DNA of 24,721 bases from Sulfurovum sp. UBA4779 (GTDB lineage: Bacteria; Campylobacterota; Campylobacteria; Campylobacterales; Sulfurovaceae). The notes beneath the pieces were generated by a model. The model was not told the DNA's origin. It ran no database searches and was given only the letters and a program-made list of their open reading frames with translations. The position numbers and the translations under genes were made by a program. Of the stretch, positions 1 to 7,477 are shown one piece after another. The number at the start of each line of letters is the position of its first letter. Position 1 is the first letter of the stretch. Where the stretch lies: NCBI GenBank assembly GCA_002403155.1, contig DHHF01000004.1, positions 81,178 to 105,898 on the forward strand, given 5' to 3'.

Positions 1-1
1 A

Positions 2-52
2 AGGCGAGCATCAAGAGAGAAAATTCTTTACGGAAAAAACAGCACACTCTGA
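2..52 (+). CDS. C-terminal end of an upstream gene, cut by window start
   Basis: An open frame runs from base 2 to a TGA at 50-52 and ends in the residues GKNSTL. The TGA overlaps the ATG of nrdG (TGATG), the usual sign of translational coupling in an operon. In many bacteria the gene before nrdG is nrdD, the anaerobic ribonucleotide reductase itself, so this may be the NrdD tail. The visible 16 residues are too few to identify the family, and the NrdD glycyl-radical motif is not within them. The identity rests on position only. Confidence 0.45.
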   Translation, partial: RRASREKILYGKNSTL

Positions 53-729
53 TGTCGCGTAAACCGCTGTATGATATAACCCCTTTTACGGCATTGGATT
101 TTCCGGATCATTTGGCTGCCATCTTTTGGTTTGCCAAATGCCAAATGCAATGTGTTTATTGCTATAACAAAGATATTGTATTTGGTGATGGGAAAATATC
201 AAAGGAGGAGGCGCTCTCTTTTTTGCAAAAAAGAAAAGGATTGCTGGAAGGGGTAGTTTTATCCGGCGGAGAAGCAACACTTTATGCAGATTTGGTTGAA
301 TTTTGCCGACAAATCAAAGCACTGGATTACAAAATCAAATTAGATACCAACGGTTTAAATCCGCAAATAGTTTCTGCTCTGGTAGAAAATGATTTGGTTG
401 ACTATATTGCGTTAGACTACAAAGCACCCAAGCAAAAATTTGAGGCGATTACCAAAAACAAGCATTTTGATATTTTTTCTTCAACCTTAGAGTATCTTCT
501 AGGCAAGGCATTCCCTTTTGAAGTCAGAACAACCATCCATAGCGATCTGCTCCAGCCGGAAGATATCAATCAAATTATCGATGATTTAAAGAAGCGCGGC
601 TATGAAAATACGTATTATCTCCAAAAATTTGTTTACACTCCGGACACAATCGGAAAAGTAGAAGAGCAAAAAGATGTATTTGATACATCAAAGCTCTCTG
701 CTGATTTGAAAGTTATTTGGAGACAGTAG
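52..729 (+). CDS. nrdG: Anaerobic ribonucleotide reductase activating protein, NrdG type
   Basis: This is a 225-residue radical SAM activase that would generate the glycyl radical on the anaerobic ribonucleoside-triphosphate reductase NrdD, in the cytoplasm. The [4Fe-4S] cluster motif CX3CX2C is at C30, C34 and C37 (CQMQCVYCYN). It is followed by the SAM-binding glycine motif VVLSGGEATLY around residues 68-78 and by the N-terminal TALDFPDH stretch typical of this family. Its ATG overlaps the stop of the preceding frame, which suggests coupling to nrdD. Its 3' end overlaps the convergent cytochrome c gene by 17 bases. It could in principle activate another glycyl-radical enzyme, but the compact length and the PFTALDFPD start favour the NrdG class. 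It fits an organism that grows without oxygen. Confidence 0.85.
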   Translation: MSRKPLYDITPFTALDFPDHLAAIFWFAKCQMQCVYCYNKDIVFGDGKISKEEALSFLQKRKGLLEGVVLSGGEATLYADLVEFCRQIKALDYKIKLDTNGLNPQIVSALVENDLVDYIALDYKAPKQKFEAITKNKHFDIFSSTLEYLLGKAFPFEVRTTIHSDLLQPEDINQIIDDLKKRGYENTYYLQKFVYTPDTIGKVEEQKDVFDTSKLSADLKVIWRQ

Positions 730-1063
730 GTTTCTTCTTTATCATCCACTTTTTGAATGGCTGCAGCGAACTGATATAATCCGCAGCATCTTTGAATTGT
801 TTGTCTGTAAGAGGCAGTGTCGGCATAGCATTTGCGCTATATCCGAACGCTTCATAGAAAGAAGAGGGGTCTTTGCTGTATTTTTCTATCTCTTCTGCGC
901 GTCTTGTGTAGGAGACGATATTGAAATCCGGCCCTAGCGCAGACCCTCCGTTTACGGTATGGCATATAGCGCAGTTTTCAGTATACACTTTTTTCCCTGC
1001 TTCAACATCGGCAAACAAAAAACTGTTGATTAAAAATAGCCAAAATACCTTTAAGCGATTCAA
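713..1063 (-). CDS. Periplasmic monoheme c-type cytochrome (class I)
   Basis: The 116-residue product has an N-terminal signal peptide (KVFWLFLINSFLFA), one heme-attachment motif CAICH at about residues 31-35, and a probable axial methionine in the NAMPTLPLT stretch. It is a small electron carrier for the periplasm. It shares the FGYxxNAMPxxxLT segment and overall size with the cytochrome at 2311-2631, so the two are paralogs flanking the trpD2-like gene. The start is a TTG at 1061-1063 preceded by an AAGGAT ribosome-binding site at 7-base spacing; no ATG is available before the signal peptide. A TATACT -10-like element lies on this strand at 1098-1093. It is probably a NirC- or cytochrome c55x-type donor for nitrite reduction or heme d1 assembly. 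That role is inferred from the neighbours, and the cytochrome fold itself is certain. Confidence 0.85.
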   Translation of the reverse strand: MNRLKVFWLFLINSFLFADVEAGKKVYTENCAICHTVNGGSALGPDFNIVSYTRRAEEIEKYSKDPSSFYEAFGYSANAMPTLPLTDKQFKDAADYISSLQPFKKWMIKKKPTVSK

Positions 1064-1158
1064 TCAGATATCCTTTTTAAATAATTTTTAAAAGTATACT
1101 TAAATTAGGATAAAATTAGTCTTAATTAAAACAAGAACCGTATTTGTATGATTTTTAT

Positions 1159-2070
1159 CTAGAGGGCAGGGAGTGTTTTTTCTAGATATTCGAATCCTTC
1201 CGCAATTGTATCGGCTTTGCCTTGCAAAAAGAGGATGACTCCGGCATTGAGTCGGGCCAGCTTCCATAGCTCTTTGCTCGGGTTGGTTGTTAGCTCAATA
1301 GAGGTTTCAAGAGAGATAGGGTGTGTTGATTTTTTATACTCTATGCCGAAATCTTTCGGATCAACTTTTATTTCTTCAACAGCTCCATCTTTGGCGACAA
1401 AAATAGAACACTTAGAAAAGATTTCCGGTGTGCCCTCGTTGCCCTTGATGATAACCAGTGTTTTGTATCGGTCTTTAAAAAGCTGAATGTATTTATCGAT
1501 AAAAGGTTTATGGAATGCACCGATGATGGCCATATCGCTTTGTGAAATGTTGAGCAATTTTTCTAAAGTATTGAACGAGGTTCGTATTCCTAAGGTCATT
1601 CGAACTTTGGTCAGATCATGAAGCGCTTTAAAGTGTTTGGATCGGTCGAAATAATGAATATTGTCAGCAAGAGGCACATGCGCGCATATCTCTTTAAGTG
1701 TTATGCCTCCTTTTGCCGGCTGCAAATCATCGCCATGCAAGGAGAGTTGAATGCCAAAAGGTTCAAGATAGCGTGCCGTTAAAGGAAAAAGATAGGGATT
1801 ATCGGCTTTTCCGTCATAAGGGTATCCAAATTCGATAGAATGAGAAATCGGTTGAGGCTTAATATATTCATCAAAGACTTCAATGGCTCCTTGCAGCTCT
1901 TCAAGGCTTTCTCCTTTGACTCTCCATCCCAAAAGAAAAGCGCTTGTTTGTTCGGGAGCCGCAGTTTTATTTAAGATCTTTCGCAGAGCATCTTTGATTT
2001 CTTCTTTGGTTAAATTTCTATTGAGTTTTTCGCCGGTTCCTACCGCTTTGATATAAGATAAAAAGTTCAT
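1159..2070 (-). CDS. TrpD2/YbiB-like protein of the anthranilate phosphoribosyltransferase fold
   Basis: The 303-residue protein resembles the TrpD2 (YbiB) branch of the glycosyltransferase family 3 / anthranilate phosphoribosyltransferase fold. It has an N-terminal helical domain with a TKEEIKDALRKIL and SAFLLGWRVKGES pattern (residues about 20-55) like TrpD, then a YPYDGKADNPYLFPL segment, a GDDLQPAKGGITLKEI stretch and a TLVIIKGNEGTPE strand. Characterised TrpD2 proteins are nucleic-acid-binding and not tryptophan enzymes; whether that applies here is inference. It sits alone between two nir-type cytochrome genes, and its upstream region holds a perfect Crp/Fnr box at class II spacing. This suggests anaerobic co-expression with the nir genes. 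The ribosome-binding site before the ATG is poor. No tryptophan synthesis genes are nearby. Confidence 0.75.
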   Translation of the reverse strand: MNFLSYIKAVGTGEKLNRNLTKEEIKDALRKILNKTAAPEQTSAFLLGWRVKGESLEELQGAIEVFDEYIKPQPISHSIEFGYPYDGKADNPYLFPLTARYLEPFGIQLSLHGDDLQPAKGGITLKEICAHVPLADNIHYFDRSKHFKALHDLTKVRMTLGIRTSFNTLEKLLNISQSDMAIIGAFHKPFIDKYIQLFKDRYKTLVIIKGNEGTPEIFSKCSIFVAKDGAVEEIKVDPKDFGIEYKKSTHPISLETSIELTTNPSKELWKLARLNAGVILFLQGKADTIAEGFEYLEKTLPAL

Positions 2071-2094
2071 TTTGGCCCGCTTGGTTTTTTAAAA

Positions 2095-2136
2095 ATTTTA
2101 TCAAAAAACCTCTCCCTGTTTGTTGATTTGTATCAA
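2095..2136 (-). promoter_or_regulatory. Crp/Fnr-type box with leftward -10 upstream of the trpD2-like gene
   Basis: TTGAT-TTGT-ATCAA at 2123-2136 is a perfect FNR/DNR-family inverted repeat. Reading leftward, TAAAAT (2100-2095) lies with its first base 29.5 bp from the box centre, as in class II activation at -41.5. That predicts a start near 2088, 18 bases before the trpD2-like ATG. No -10-like hexamer occurs at the matching rightward position. Confidence 0.7.
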
Positions 2137-2238
2137 TAGCTACAAAGGCCGTAACAAAGGGGAGGTTTTGACGATTTTGCAAGAGAAGCGGTAAGTTTTA
2201 CAGAAGAAAAACAAAATGATTTAAAGATTTTCTTCGGC

Positions 2239-2280
2239 TTGTTTTAAATCAAGTTTTAGGAGCATAAAAACTGTTATAAT
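2239..2280 (+). promoter_or_regulatory. Crp/Fnr-type box and -10 of the cytochrome c-nirJFE operon
   Basis: A perfect TATAAT (2275-2280) is preceded by TTGTT-TTAA-ATCAA (2239-2252), which has one mismatch to the FNR consensus. The box centre is exactly 29.5 bp from the start of TATAAT. Transcription should start near 2287, so an ATG at 2287 would be leaderless; this supports the ATG at 2311 as the real start of the first gene. Confidence 0.7.
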
Positions 2281-2310
2281 CTGCAAATGAAGAAAAAAGG
2301 GAGCGTGAGA

Positions 2311-2631
2311 ATGACACCGAAATTTTTGACGGCATTGTTGATAGGGGCAGGGATGTACGGCTTACTTTACGCGGAAGAAGGAAAGCGGGTTTTTGAGACA
2401 TACTGTTGGGGGTGCCATCACCAAACTGCAGTGGCTTTCGGCCCTCCTTTTGCGCAAATAGCCTCTAAAAGAAGCGCAGAAGAGATTCGCGGAATGATCG
2501 TTGATCCTGTAGCCGTCTCCAAAGTTTTCGGATACGATCGCAATGCAATGCCTGCATTTAAACTTACAGAAGAAGAACTCCGGTCAATCACCGACTATAT
2601 TCTTTCCTATAAGCCCAAGGAAGAAAAATAA
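2311..2631 (+). CDS. Periplasmic monoheme cytochrome c, NirC-like
   Basis: This is a class I monoheme cytochrome of about 106 residues with a signal peptide (FLTALLIGAGMYGLLYA), heme motif CWGCH, and an axial-Met candidate in NAMPAFKLT. It opens an operon with nirJ, nirF and nirE, the context in which NirC, a small cytochrome needed for cd1 nitrite reductase maturation or electron supply, is found. I chose the ATG at 2311 over the in-frame ATG at 2287. AAGGGAG (2297-2303) is correctly spaced for 2311, the predicted transcription start coincides with 2287, and the shorter form begins directly with a normal signal peptide. The stop TAA shares its last A with the nirJ ATG. It is a paralog of the cytochrome at 713-1063. 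The NirC assignment is by context; other small donor cytochromes look alike. Confidence 0.82.
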   Translation: MTPKFLTALLIGAGMYGLLYAEEGKRVFETYCWGCHHQTAVAFGPPFAQIASKRSAEEIRGMIVDPVAVSKVFGYDRNAMPAFKLTEEELRSITDYILSYKPKEEK

Positions 2632-3758
2632 TGTTTAGGCTGTCAAATCTTTTAAAAAGTGTTGTCGAAGGAACACCTTCGCGGGTGCTGGATGGAAGCA
2701 TCGCGATATGGAATTTTACAAATCGCTGCAATTTAAGCTGTTTGCACTGCTATTCAAAAGCGGGTCTTGACGCAACAGATACGCTTACAACCTCAGATAT
2801 TATGGCTACTTTGCCGAAACTCAAAGCCAACGGCGTAAAGTTTTTGATTTTTTCGGGGGGTGAGCCTCTGACGCGAAAAGATTTGTTCGATATTGCCTTG
2901 CGCTGCAAAGAGCTCGGCATCATCACCTACCTTTCTACAAACGGGCTTTATGTCAAGCAAAGCAATGCAGAAAAGATACTCGATACGTTTAATTATATCG
3001 GCATCAGTATTGACGGAAGCCCTGACGTGCATGACAAGTTTCGGGGGCTTAAGGGCTCTTTTGACGAGTCGATGAAAGCCGTTGATTTGCTTAACAGCTT
3101 TGGCAAAACAAAAGTAGGTATCCGTTTTACGATTACCAAAGATACTTTTGATGATTTGGCATTTATTTTTGATCTTGCCGAGCAGCACAATATACCCAAA
3201 GTCTATATTTCTCATTTGGTGTACAGTGGGAGAGGCTTGGATAATTTAGAAATGGACCTAAGCAAAGAACAGCGCATGGCAGCGGTAAATTACATTCTTG
3301 ACAAAGCATTTGAGTATCACGAAACTAGAAGAGATATCGAGATCGTGACAGGAAACATGGAAATGGATGCTATTTTGTTTTATGACAGATTTGTTGAGAA
3401 GTATCCGGACTATGCAGGTGAAATGAAGCGCAGTCTTTTGGCGTGGGGCGGAAACAGCGCAGGACAAAAGCTATTGAATATAGACAGTGAAGGCTTTGTA
3501 AAGCCTGATCCTTTTTTCCCGGTCAAAATCGGCAATATTTTGCAGCAGGATTTTTCAGACATTTGGACCAACCATCCCGTACCGTTGCTGCAAAAGCTTA
3601 GAGAGCATCCCAGAAAGCTTTCTGGCAAATGCGCATCATGCTGCTATTTGGATATTTGCAACGGCGGTTCAAGAAGCAGGGCCTATGCCATTTACGGGGA
3701 TCTATGGGCAGAAGATCCTTCTTGTTATCTCAGCGAAGAAAAAATCAAAGGAAATTAA
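2631..3758 (+). CDS. nirJ: Heme d1 biosynthesis radical SAM protein NirJ
   Basis: This 375-residue radical SAM enzyme probably acts on 12,18-didecarboxysiroheme, removing the propionate side chains on rings A and B during heme d1 synthesis in the cytoplasm. The radical SAM cluster CX3CX2C is at C33, C37 and C40 (CNLSCLHCYSKAG), followed by the IFSGGEPLTR motif near residues 73-82. A SPASM-type C-terminal cluster region has C334, C337, C338, C343 and C365, matching the cysteine-rich tail of NirJ. It starts at an ATG overlapping the TAA of the cytochrome gene and is directly followed by nirF, so co-translation is likely. PqqE- and AhbC/D-type enzymes share this architecture, but the adjacent nirF and nirE make NirJ the best name. 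Confidence 0.9.
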   Translation: MFRLSNLLKSVVEGTPSRVLDGSIAIWNFTNRCNLSCLHCYSKAGLDATDTLTTSDIMATLPKLKANGVKFLIFSGGEPLTRKDLFDIALRCKELGIITYLSTNGLYVKQSNAEKILDTFNYIGISIDGSPDVHDKFRGLKGSFDESMKAVDLLNSFGKTKVGIRFTITKDTFDDLAFIFDLAEQHNIPKVYISHLVYSGRGLDNLEMDLSKEQRMAAVNYILDKAFEYHETRRDIEIVTGNMEMDAILFYDRFVEKYPDYAGEMKRSLLAWGGNSAGQKLLNIDSEGFVKPDPFFPVKIGNILQQDFSDIWTNHPVPLLQKLREHPRKLSGKCASCCYLDICNGGSRSRAYAIYGDLWAEDPSCYLSEEKIKGN

Positions 3759-4853
3759 ATGAAAAAGTTATTGTCGGCAATTTTATTGACAGGTGTTGTG
3801 TTTGCAGCAACTCCCACCAAATCAGAAAAATTTTTTGTTGTGGAAAGAGAATCAGAATCGGTTGCAATTATCAACCAAGGGCTGGTGAAATCCAGAATGG
3901 AAAACATGCACAACATGAATCACGGGATTATCAAGTTTGACAAACAAGACGGATATCTGATCAGCCGAGACGGCTATGTGGTTCGATTTGACCCGATTAG
4001 TGAAAAAACGTTAAACGAGTATAAAACAAGCAAAAGCGCAATCGGTTTTGTAATCGGCGAAAACTATGTGGCTGTAGCCAATTATGACGATAAGTCGGTC
4101 GATATTTTGACAAGGGATCTAAAGCCTATTGACAAGATAAAAACCGACTCAAAAAATGTAGGCATTAAAATCTATAAAGATATGCTTGTATTTGCCCAAA
4201 TGGACAGCGATAAAGTCACGGTGCTTAAAGATGAAAATGCGGGAAAGGGATTGCCGAAATTTAAAATTTTTAAAGAGTTTCAGGTCGGAGAGATGCCGTT
4301 TGACGCAATGATACAAGGCAATACCTATATCGTAGGATTTTTTCTTACGAAAGCGTTTGGGGTGATTGATTTGGATAAAATGCAATATTCTCAGATCAAA
4401 ATTACGGCAGAAAACAACAAGCCGGTACTCAAAGTGCCCCATTTCGGCTTTTGGAGTTTGAGCAAGGATAAAACGTTTATACCTGCTGTCGGAGATAATG
4501 CAGTCATGGTTTATGATAAACAGTTTAACTTTATTAAAAATATTGCCGTGCAGGGGCTGCCGGTATTTACCGCATTGAGCCCGGATAAAAAATATCTTGC
4601 CGTGACGTTTTCAGGCAAAGATTTTCCTGCGATTCAGATCATTGATACGCAAACATACGATATCATCAAAACGTTTACTTTCCCGGGGAAAGTGCTGCAT
4701 GTAAGATGGTCCAAAGCGGATGATCTTTTGTATGTTTCGGTCAATGATGCGAACCAGGTGAGTGTCATCAATACCAAAGAGTGGTTTTTGGAGCGGGAAA
4801 TATTCCAGCTGAAGCACCCTTCAGGTATTTTTATCTATCAGCACAAGGAGTAA
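3759..4853 (+). CDS. nirF: Heme d1 biosynthesis periplasmic protein NirF
   Basis: The 364-residue protein has a signal peptide (MKKLLSAILLTGVVFA) and repeated beta-propeller blades like the d1 domain of cytochrome cd1 (for example VAIINQ, VDILTRDL, GVIDLDK, VMVYDKQFN, IQIIDTQTYDII and VSVINTK). NirF is reported to act late in heme d1 synthesis, oxidising dihydro-heme d1 in the periplasm. The N-terminal HNMNHG segment (about residues 51-56) is a candidate for the family's functional histidine. No lipobox cysteine follows the signal peptide, so unlike the lipoprotein forms it is probably soluble and periplasmic. It begins one base after the nirJ stop. A cd1-like NirN is possible, but there is no heme c motif, which favours NirF. 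Confidence 0.85.
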   Translation: MKKLLSAILLTGVVFAATPTKSEKFFVVERESESVAIINQGLVKSRMENMHNMNHGIIKFDKQDGYLISRDGYVVRFDPISEKTLNEYKTSKSAIGFVIGENYVAVANYDDKSVDILTRDLKPIDKIKTDSKNVGIKIYKDMLVFAQMDSDKVTVLKDENAGKGLPKFKIFKEFQVGEMPFDAMIQGNTYIVGFFLTKAFGVIDLDKMQYSQIKITAENNKPVLKVPHFGFWSLSKDKTFIPAVGDNAVMVYDKQFNFIKNIAVQGLPVFTALSPDKKYLAVTFSGKDFPAIQIIDTQTYDIIKTFTFPGKVLHVRWSKADDLLYVSVNDANQVSVINTKEWFLEREIFQLKHPSGIFIYQHKE

Positions 4854-4856
4854 AAG

Positions 4857-5591
4857 ATGGGGAAAGTCTATTTAACCGGTGCCGGGCCGGGGGATATCGA
4901 GCTGCTGACCATCAAAGCACTGCGGGTTGTCAGGGAAGCAGATGTGATTATTTATGATCGGCTTGCCAATCCTGATATTTTAAAAGAAGCCAAAAGCGGC
5001 TGCGAATTTGTCTATGTCGGCAAAGAAGATTCTCACCATACGCTTCCCCAAGAAGAAATTAACGAAGTGATTTATCAAAATGCGCTTAAATATGAAAATG
5101 TGGTTCGGCTCAAGGGGGGAGATCCTTTTGTTTTCGGACGCGGAGGCGAAGAGGGGATTTATCTTAAAGAGCGCGGGATAAAATTTGAGTTTATTCCCGG
5201 GATTACTTCTGCGATTGCCGTGCCACAATATGCGGGCATTCCTGTGACCCACCGCGGGATTACCGTATCGTTTAGGGTCGTAACGGGCCATGAGTCAACG
5301 CATAAAGACAGCTCCCAAATTCCATGGGAAAATTATAAAACGGATGATACGATCATTTTTTTGATGGGGTTGCATCGCCTTGAGTATATTGCCGATAAAT
5401 TGATGAAAATCGGAAAACCCAAAGAGTATCCAGTTGCCGTGATCAGCCGAGGAACAACGAAGGATGCAAAAACAGTGATTGGAACGCTTGAAACGATTTG
5501 GGAACTTGCCAAAGATTTGCCTACGCCTGCGCTTATTGTAGTGGGGGAGGTTGTACGGCTACGAGAGCAGCTTCAATGGTTTGAAGAATAG
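4857..5591 (+). CDS. nirE: Uroporphyrinogen-III C-methyltransferase (SUMT; NirE/CobA)
   Basis: The 244-residue cytoplasmic enzyme methylates uroporphyrinogen III at C2 and C7 with two SAM to give precorrin-2, the entry point to siroheme and heme d1. Family motifs are clear: VYLTGAGPGDIELLT at the N-terminus, VIIYDRLANPDIL, VRLKGGDPFVFGRGGEE (about residues 82-98) and FIPGITSAIAVPQYAGIPVTHRG. It lacks the CysG dehydrogenase/chelatase domain; that function is supplied by the separate gene at 7573-8142. It follows nirF by three bases and is the last gene of the operon. The enzyme could also serve siroheme or cobalamin, but its position makes heme d1 the main inferred use, hence NirE rather than CobA. 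Confidence 0.92.
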   Translation: MGKVYLTGAGPGDIELLTIKALRVVREADVIIYDRLANPDILKEAKSGCEFVYVGKEDSHHTLPQEEINEVIYQNALKYENVVRLKGGDPFVFGRGGEEGIYLKERGIKFEFIPGITSAIAVPQYAGIPVTHRGITVSFRVVTGHESTHKDSSQIPWENYKTDDTIIFLMGLHRLEYIADKLMKIGKPKEYPVAVISRGTTKDAKTVIGTLETIWELAKDLPTPALIVVGEVVRLREQLQWFEE

Positions 5592-5670
5592 CCGCAGATC
5601 AAATATCATGCCGGATTCTTTGCATATCTTTAAAACGACGTGACGATGGTTTGTTTTAAAAATTATTTGA

Positions 5671-5676
5671 TATAAT
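5671..5676 (+). promoter_or_regulatory. -10 element of the Crp/Fnr regulator gene
   Basis: TATAAT at 5671-5676 lies 38 bases before the ATG at 5714. The position where a class II Crp/Fnr box would be needed (5635-5648) holds no TTGAT-like half-site, so the regulator does not appear to be driven by the box type it may bind. No convincing -35 is seen. Confidence 0.55.
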
Positions 5677-5713
5677 GAAAAAATACGGAATCTGATATGC
5701 TAACAGATTAAAT

Positions 5714-6439
5714 ATGATTTCAAAAAAAGGAAGTTTGTTGTACAGCCTAAGCGACATCCAGCTCTTTTCAAGACTTTCGCCGGAATATCTCGAAGAGGTC
5801 AGGCAAAATGCCATCATAAAAAATTACGCAAAAGAGAGTATTGTTTTTTATGAGGGGGATAGCGGAGAATATCTTTATATTCTTTTAAGCGGTACAATAA
5901 AACTTTATAAGACAACACCCAAAAATACACAAATTCAAATTAATCGTTTTGATGCCCCTGCTTTGGTAGGCGAGTATGCCTGTTTTGAAAGCCAGCCGTA
6001 TCCTGTAACCTGCGAGTTTGTCACAGAGGGGAAAATGGCATTGGTGCCTTTTGACTATATTCTTAAAAATCTTGAAAACAAACAGTTCTCTTTGGAGCTG
6101 ATCAAATCACTTACCTCCAAGATCATGGTTTTGTCGGCTTTGATACACAAGGAGACTATTTATTCTTCCGAGGCAAAAGTAGCAAAACTGCTGATAGAGA
6201 ATGTTGAGATTTTTACTAAGCTAAAATACAACGAGATAGCCTCCATTTTAAATCTTACGCCTGAAACCCTCTCTCGTATTTTTAAAAAGTTTAAAAAAGA
6301 GCAGATTGTCAAGATAAAAACAGGGGAACATATCAAAATCCTCAACTACGAAGCGCTTACAGAGATTATTGACAGCAATAAGGTAAAAAACTGTACGGAT
6401 TGTTTGGCCCACTTTAAGGCGCAGCTGGGAATAAAATAG
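5714..6439 (+). CDS. Crp/Fnr-family transcription regulator (NnrR/DNR-like)
   Basis: The 241-residue protein has an N-terminal cyclic-nucleotide-like effector domain (about residues 14-125, with LLSGTIKLYK and VGEYACFE), a dimerisation helix, and a winged HTH (about 150-215). The recognition helix TPETLSRIF carries E184, S187 and R188, the FNR residues that read TTGAT. FNR's N-terminal cluster cysteines are absent, so a [4Fe-4S] oxygen sensor of that type is unlikely; DNR/NnrR-type NO sensing is the nearest known alternative. The cysteines present are C90, C100 and an unusual C-terminal pair C227/C230 (NCTDCLAHF). It sits between nirE and the convergent nirDL, and TTGAT boxes precede several operons here, so it probably controls them. 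No strong ribosome-binding site is seen before the ATG. The effector is unknown. Confidence 0.85.
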   Translation: MISKKGSLLYSLSDIQLFSRLSPEYLEEVRQNAIIKNYAKESIVFYEGDSGEYLYILLSGTIKLYKTTPKNTQIQINRFDAPALVGEYACFESQPYPVTCEFVTEGKMALVPFDYILKNLENKQFSLELIKSLTSKIMVLSALIHKETIYSSEAKVAKLLIENVEIFTKLKYNEIASILNLTPETLSRIFKKFKKEQIVKIKTGEHIKILNYEALTEIIDSNKVKNCTDCLAHFKAQLGIK

Positions 6440-6443
6440 TTTT

Positions 6444-7445
6444 TTATTCGCTCAGCATTTTTTCTTCCCATCTTTCAAAGGCTTCATCAAAATAAACAAT
6501 ACGCTGTTTTTTGAATTCTACCGTGGAGTAGAGCTTGCCGTATTCTTTTAAGCCTGTTTCTTGGGCTATCTCGTGTATGATTGCGTCACATTCTTCTTGG
6601 GTTTTTGCATGCACCATCGCAAAAAGATTATAGGGCCAGTTCGGATAGCTGGGACGCAAATAGCAATGGCTTACGGCCGAGAAACTTGCGATTTCTTTTC
6701 CTATGGCTTCGGCTTGATCTTCGGGTACGGCCCAAACACTCATCGCATTGGCAGCAAAGCCCGCCTTTCGATGGTTTAGAATCGTTGCAAAGCGACGCAT
6801 AATCCCGCTCTCGCTCAATTCATTAACAAGGTCAAAGAAAGCATCGTAAGATAGATTTAGCCGGTCTGCCATCTCTTTGAAGGGCTCTTTTGTGATTTGG
6901 ATATCGTTTTGCAATGCTTTGATGATCGCTATGTGCTGAGGCATAAGCTCCAGGTTTTTATAGACAGCTTTTTTTACCTTTTCTTTTTTGCTTTGTGTAC
7001 CGGTTGTGTCCATTTTTACCGATATTTTAAACATTTTAAGCGTCGGAAGAATAATAAAATCTTCTACTTCTGCTTTTTTTGCCAGCAATTCCACGGTTTT
7101 TTCCAATCCCAATTTGCTTTTTGGGGGTACGGCCAGGGTAAACCAGATATTAAACTCATGGTCACGCAGATAATTGTGGCTTACTCCCGGATGCGTATTG
7201 ATAAGCGCAGCGACTTTGTCGACACTGCGTTGCGGAACTTTAAACGCAACCAACGAGGAAGCGTATCCCAGCCTCTTTGTGTCAAATATGGCAGAGGTTT
7301 GCCGAATGATTTTTTGCTCTTTTAGCTTTTGTACAAGGGAGATAATGTCATCTTCGGCGGCATTCAGTTCCTCTGCTAAAATCTTGAAAGGTCTTGGGGC
7401 AAGCGGAAAGGCATCTTGCATTTTATAAAGTAACTCATTTTGCAT
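6444..7445 (-). CDS. nirDL: Fused siroheme decarboxylase NirDL (two AsnC/Lrp-like halves)
   Basis: The 333-residue protein would decarboxylate siroheme at C12 and C18 to 12,18-didecarboxysiroheme, the substrate of NirJ. It contains two tandem copies of the NirD/L/G/H (AhbA/B) unit, each an Lrp-like HTH plus a RAM-like domain. The N-terminal half has SHNYLRDHEFNIWFT (H90, H96) and the C-terminal half has SHCYLRPSYPNWPYN (H260), with a charged linker at about 147-165. Fused NirDL is known in some denitrifiers, while others encode four separate proteins; here one fusion is seen. I chose the ATG at 7445 because AAAGG precedes it, the predicted promoter start is at about 7471, and the longer frame reads through the promoter. 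It is convergent with the Crp/Fnr gene (4 bases apart). Confidence 0.87.
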   Translation of the reverse strand: MQNELLYKMQDAFPLAPRPFKILAEELNAAEDDIISLVQKLKEQKIIRQTSAIFDTKRLGYASSLVAFKVPQRSVDKVAALINTHPGVSHNYLRDHEFNIWFTLAVPPKSKLGLEKTVELLAKKAEVEDFIILPTLKMFKISVKMDTTGTQSKKEKVKKAVYKNLELMPQHIAIIKALQNDIQITKEPFKEMADRLNLSYDAFFDLVNELSESGIMRRFATILNHRKAGFAANAMSVWAVPEDQAEAIGKEIASFSAVSHCYLRPSYPNWPYNLFAMVHAKTQEECDAIIHEIAQETGLKEYGKLYSTVEFKKQRIVYFDEAFERWEEKMLSE

Positions 7446-7477
7446 TCGGGAACCTTTGGTAATAAAAATTATATTAA

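Noticed and set aside
1121..1134. TTGTT-TTAA-TTAAG on the minus strand as a box for the cytochrome at 713-1063
   Set aside because: The spacing to TATACT is right, but the right half matches only two of five positions and the region is nearly all A/T, so it is not distinguishable from chance.
2287..2310. ATG at 2287 as start of the NirC-like cytochrome
   Set aside because: It coincides with the predicted transcription start, whereas the ATG at 2311 has AAGGGAG in place and begins a normal signal peptide.
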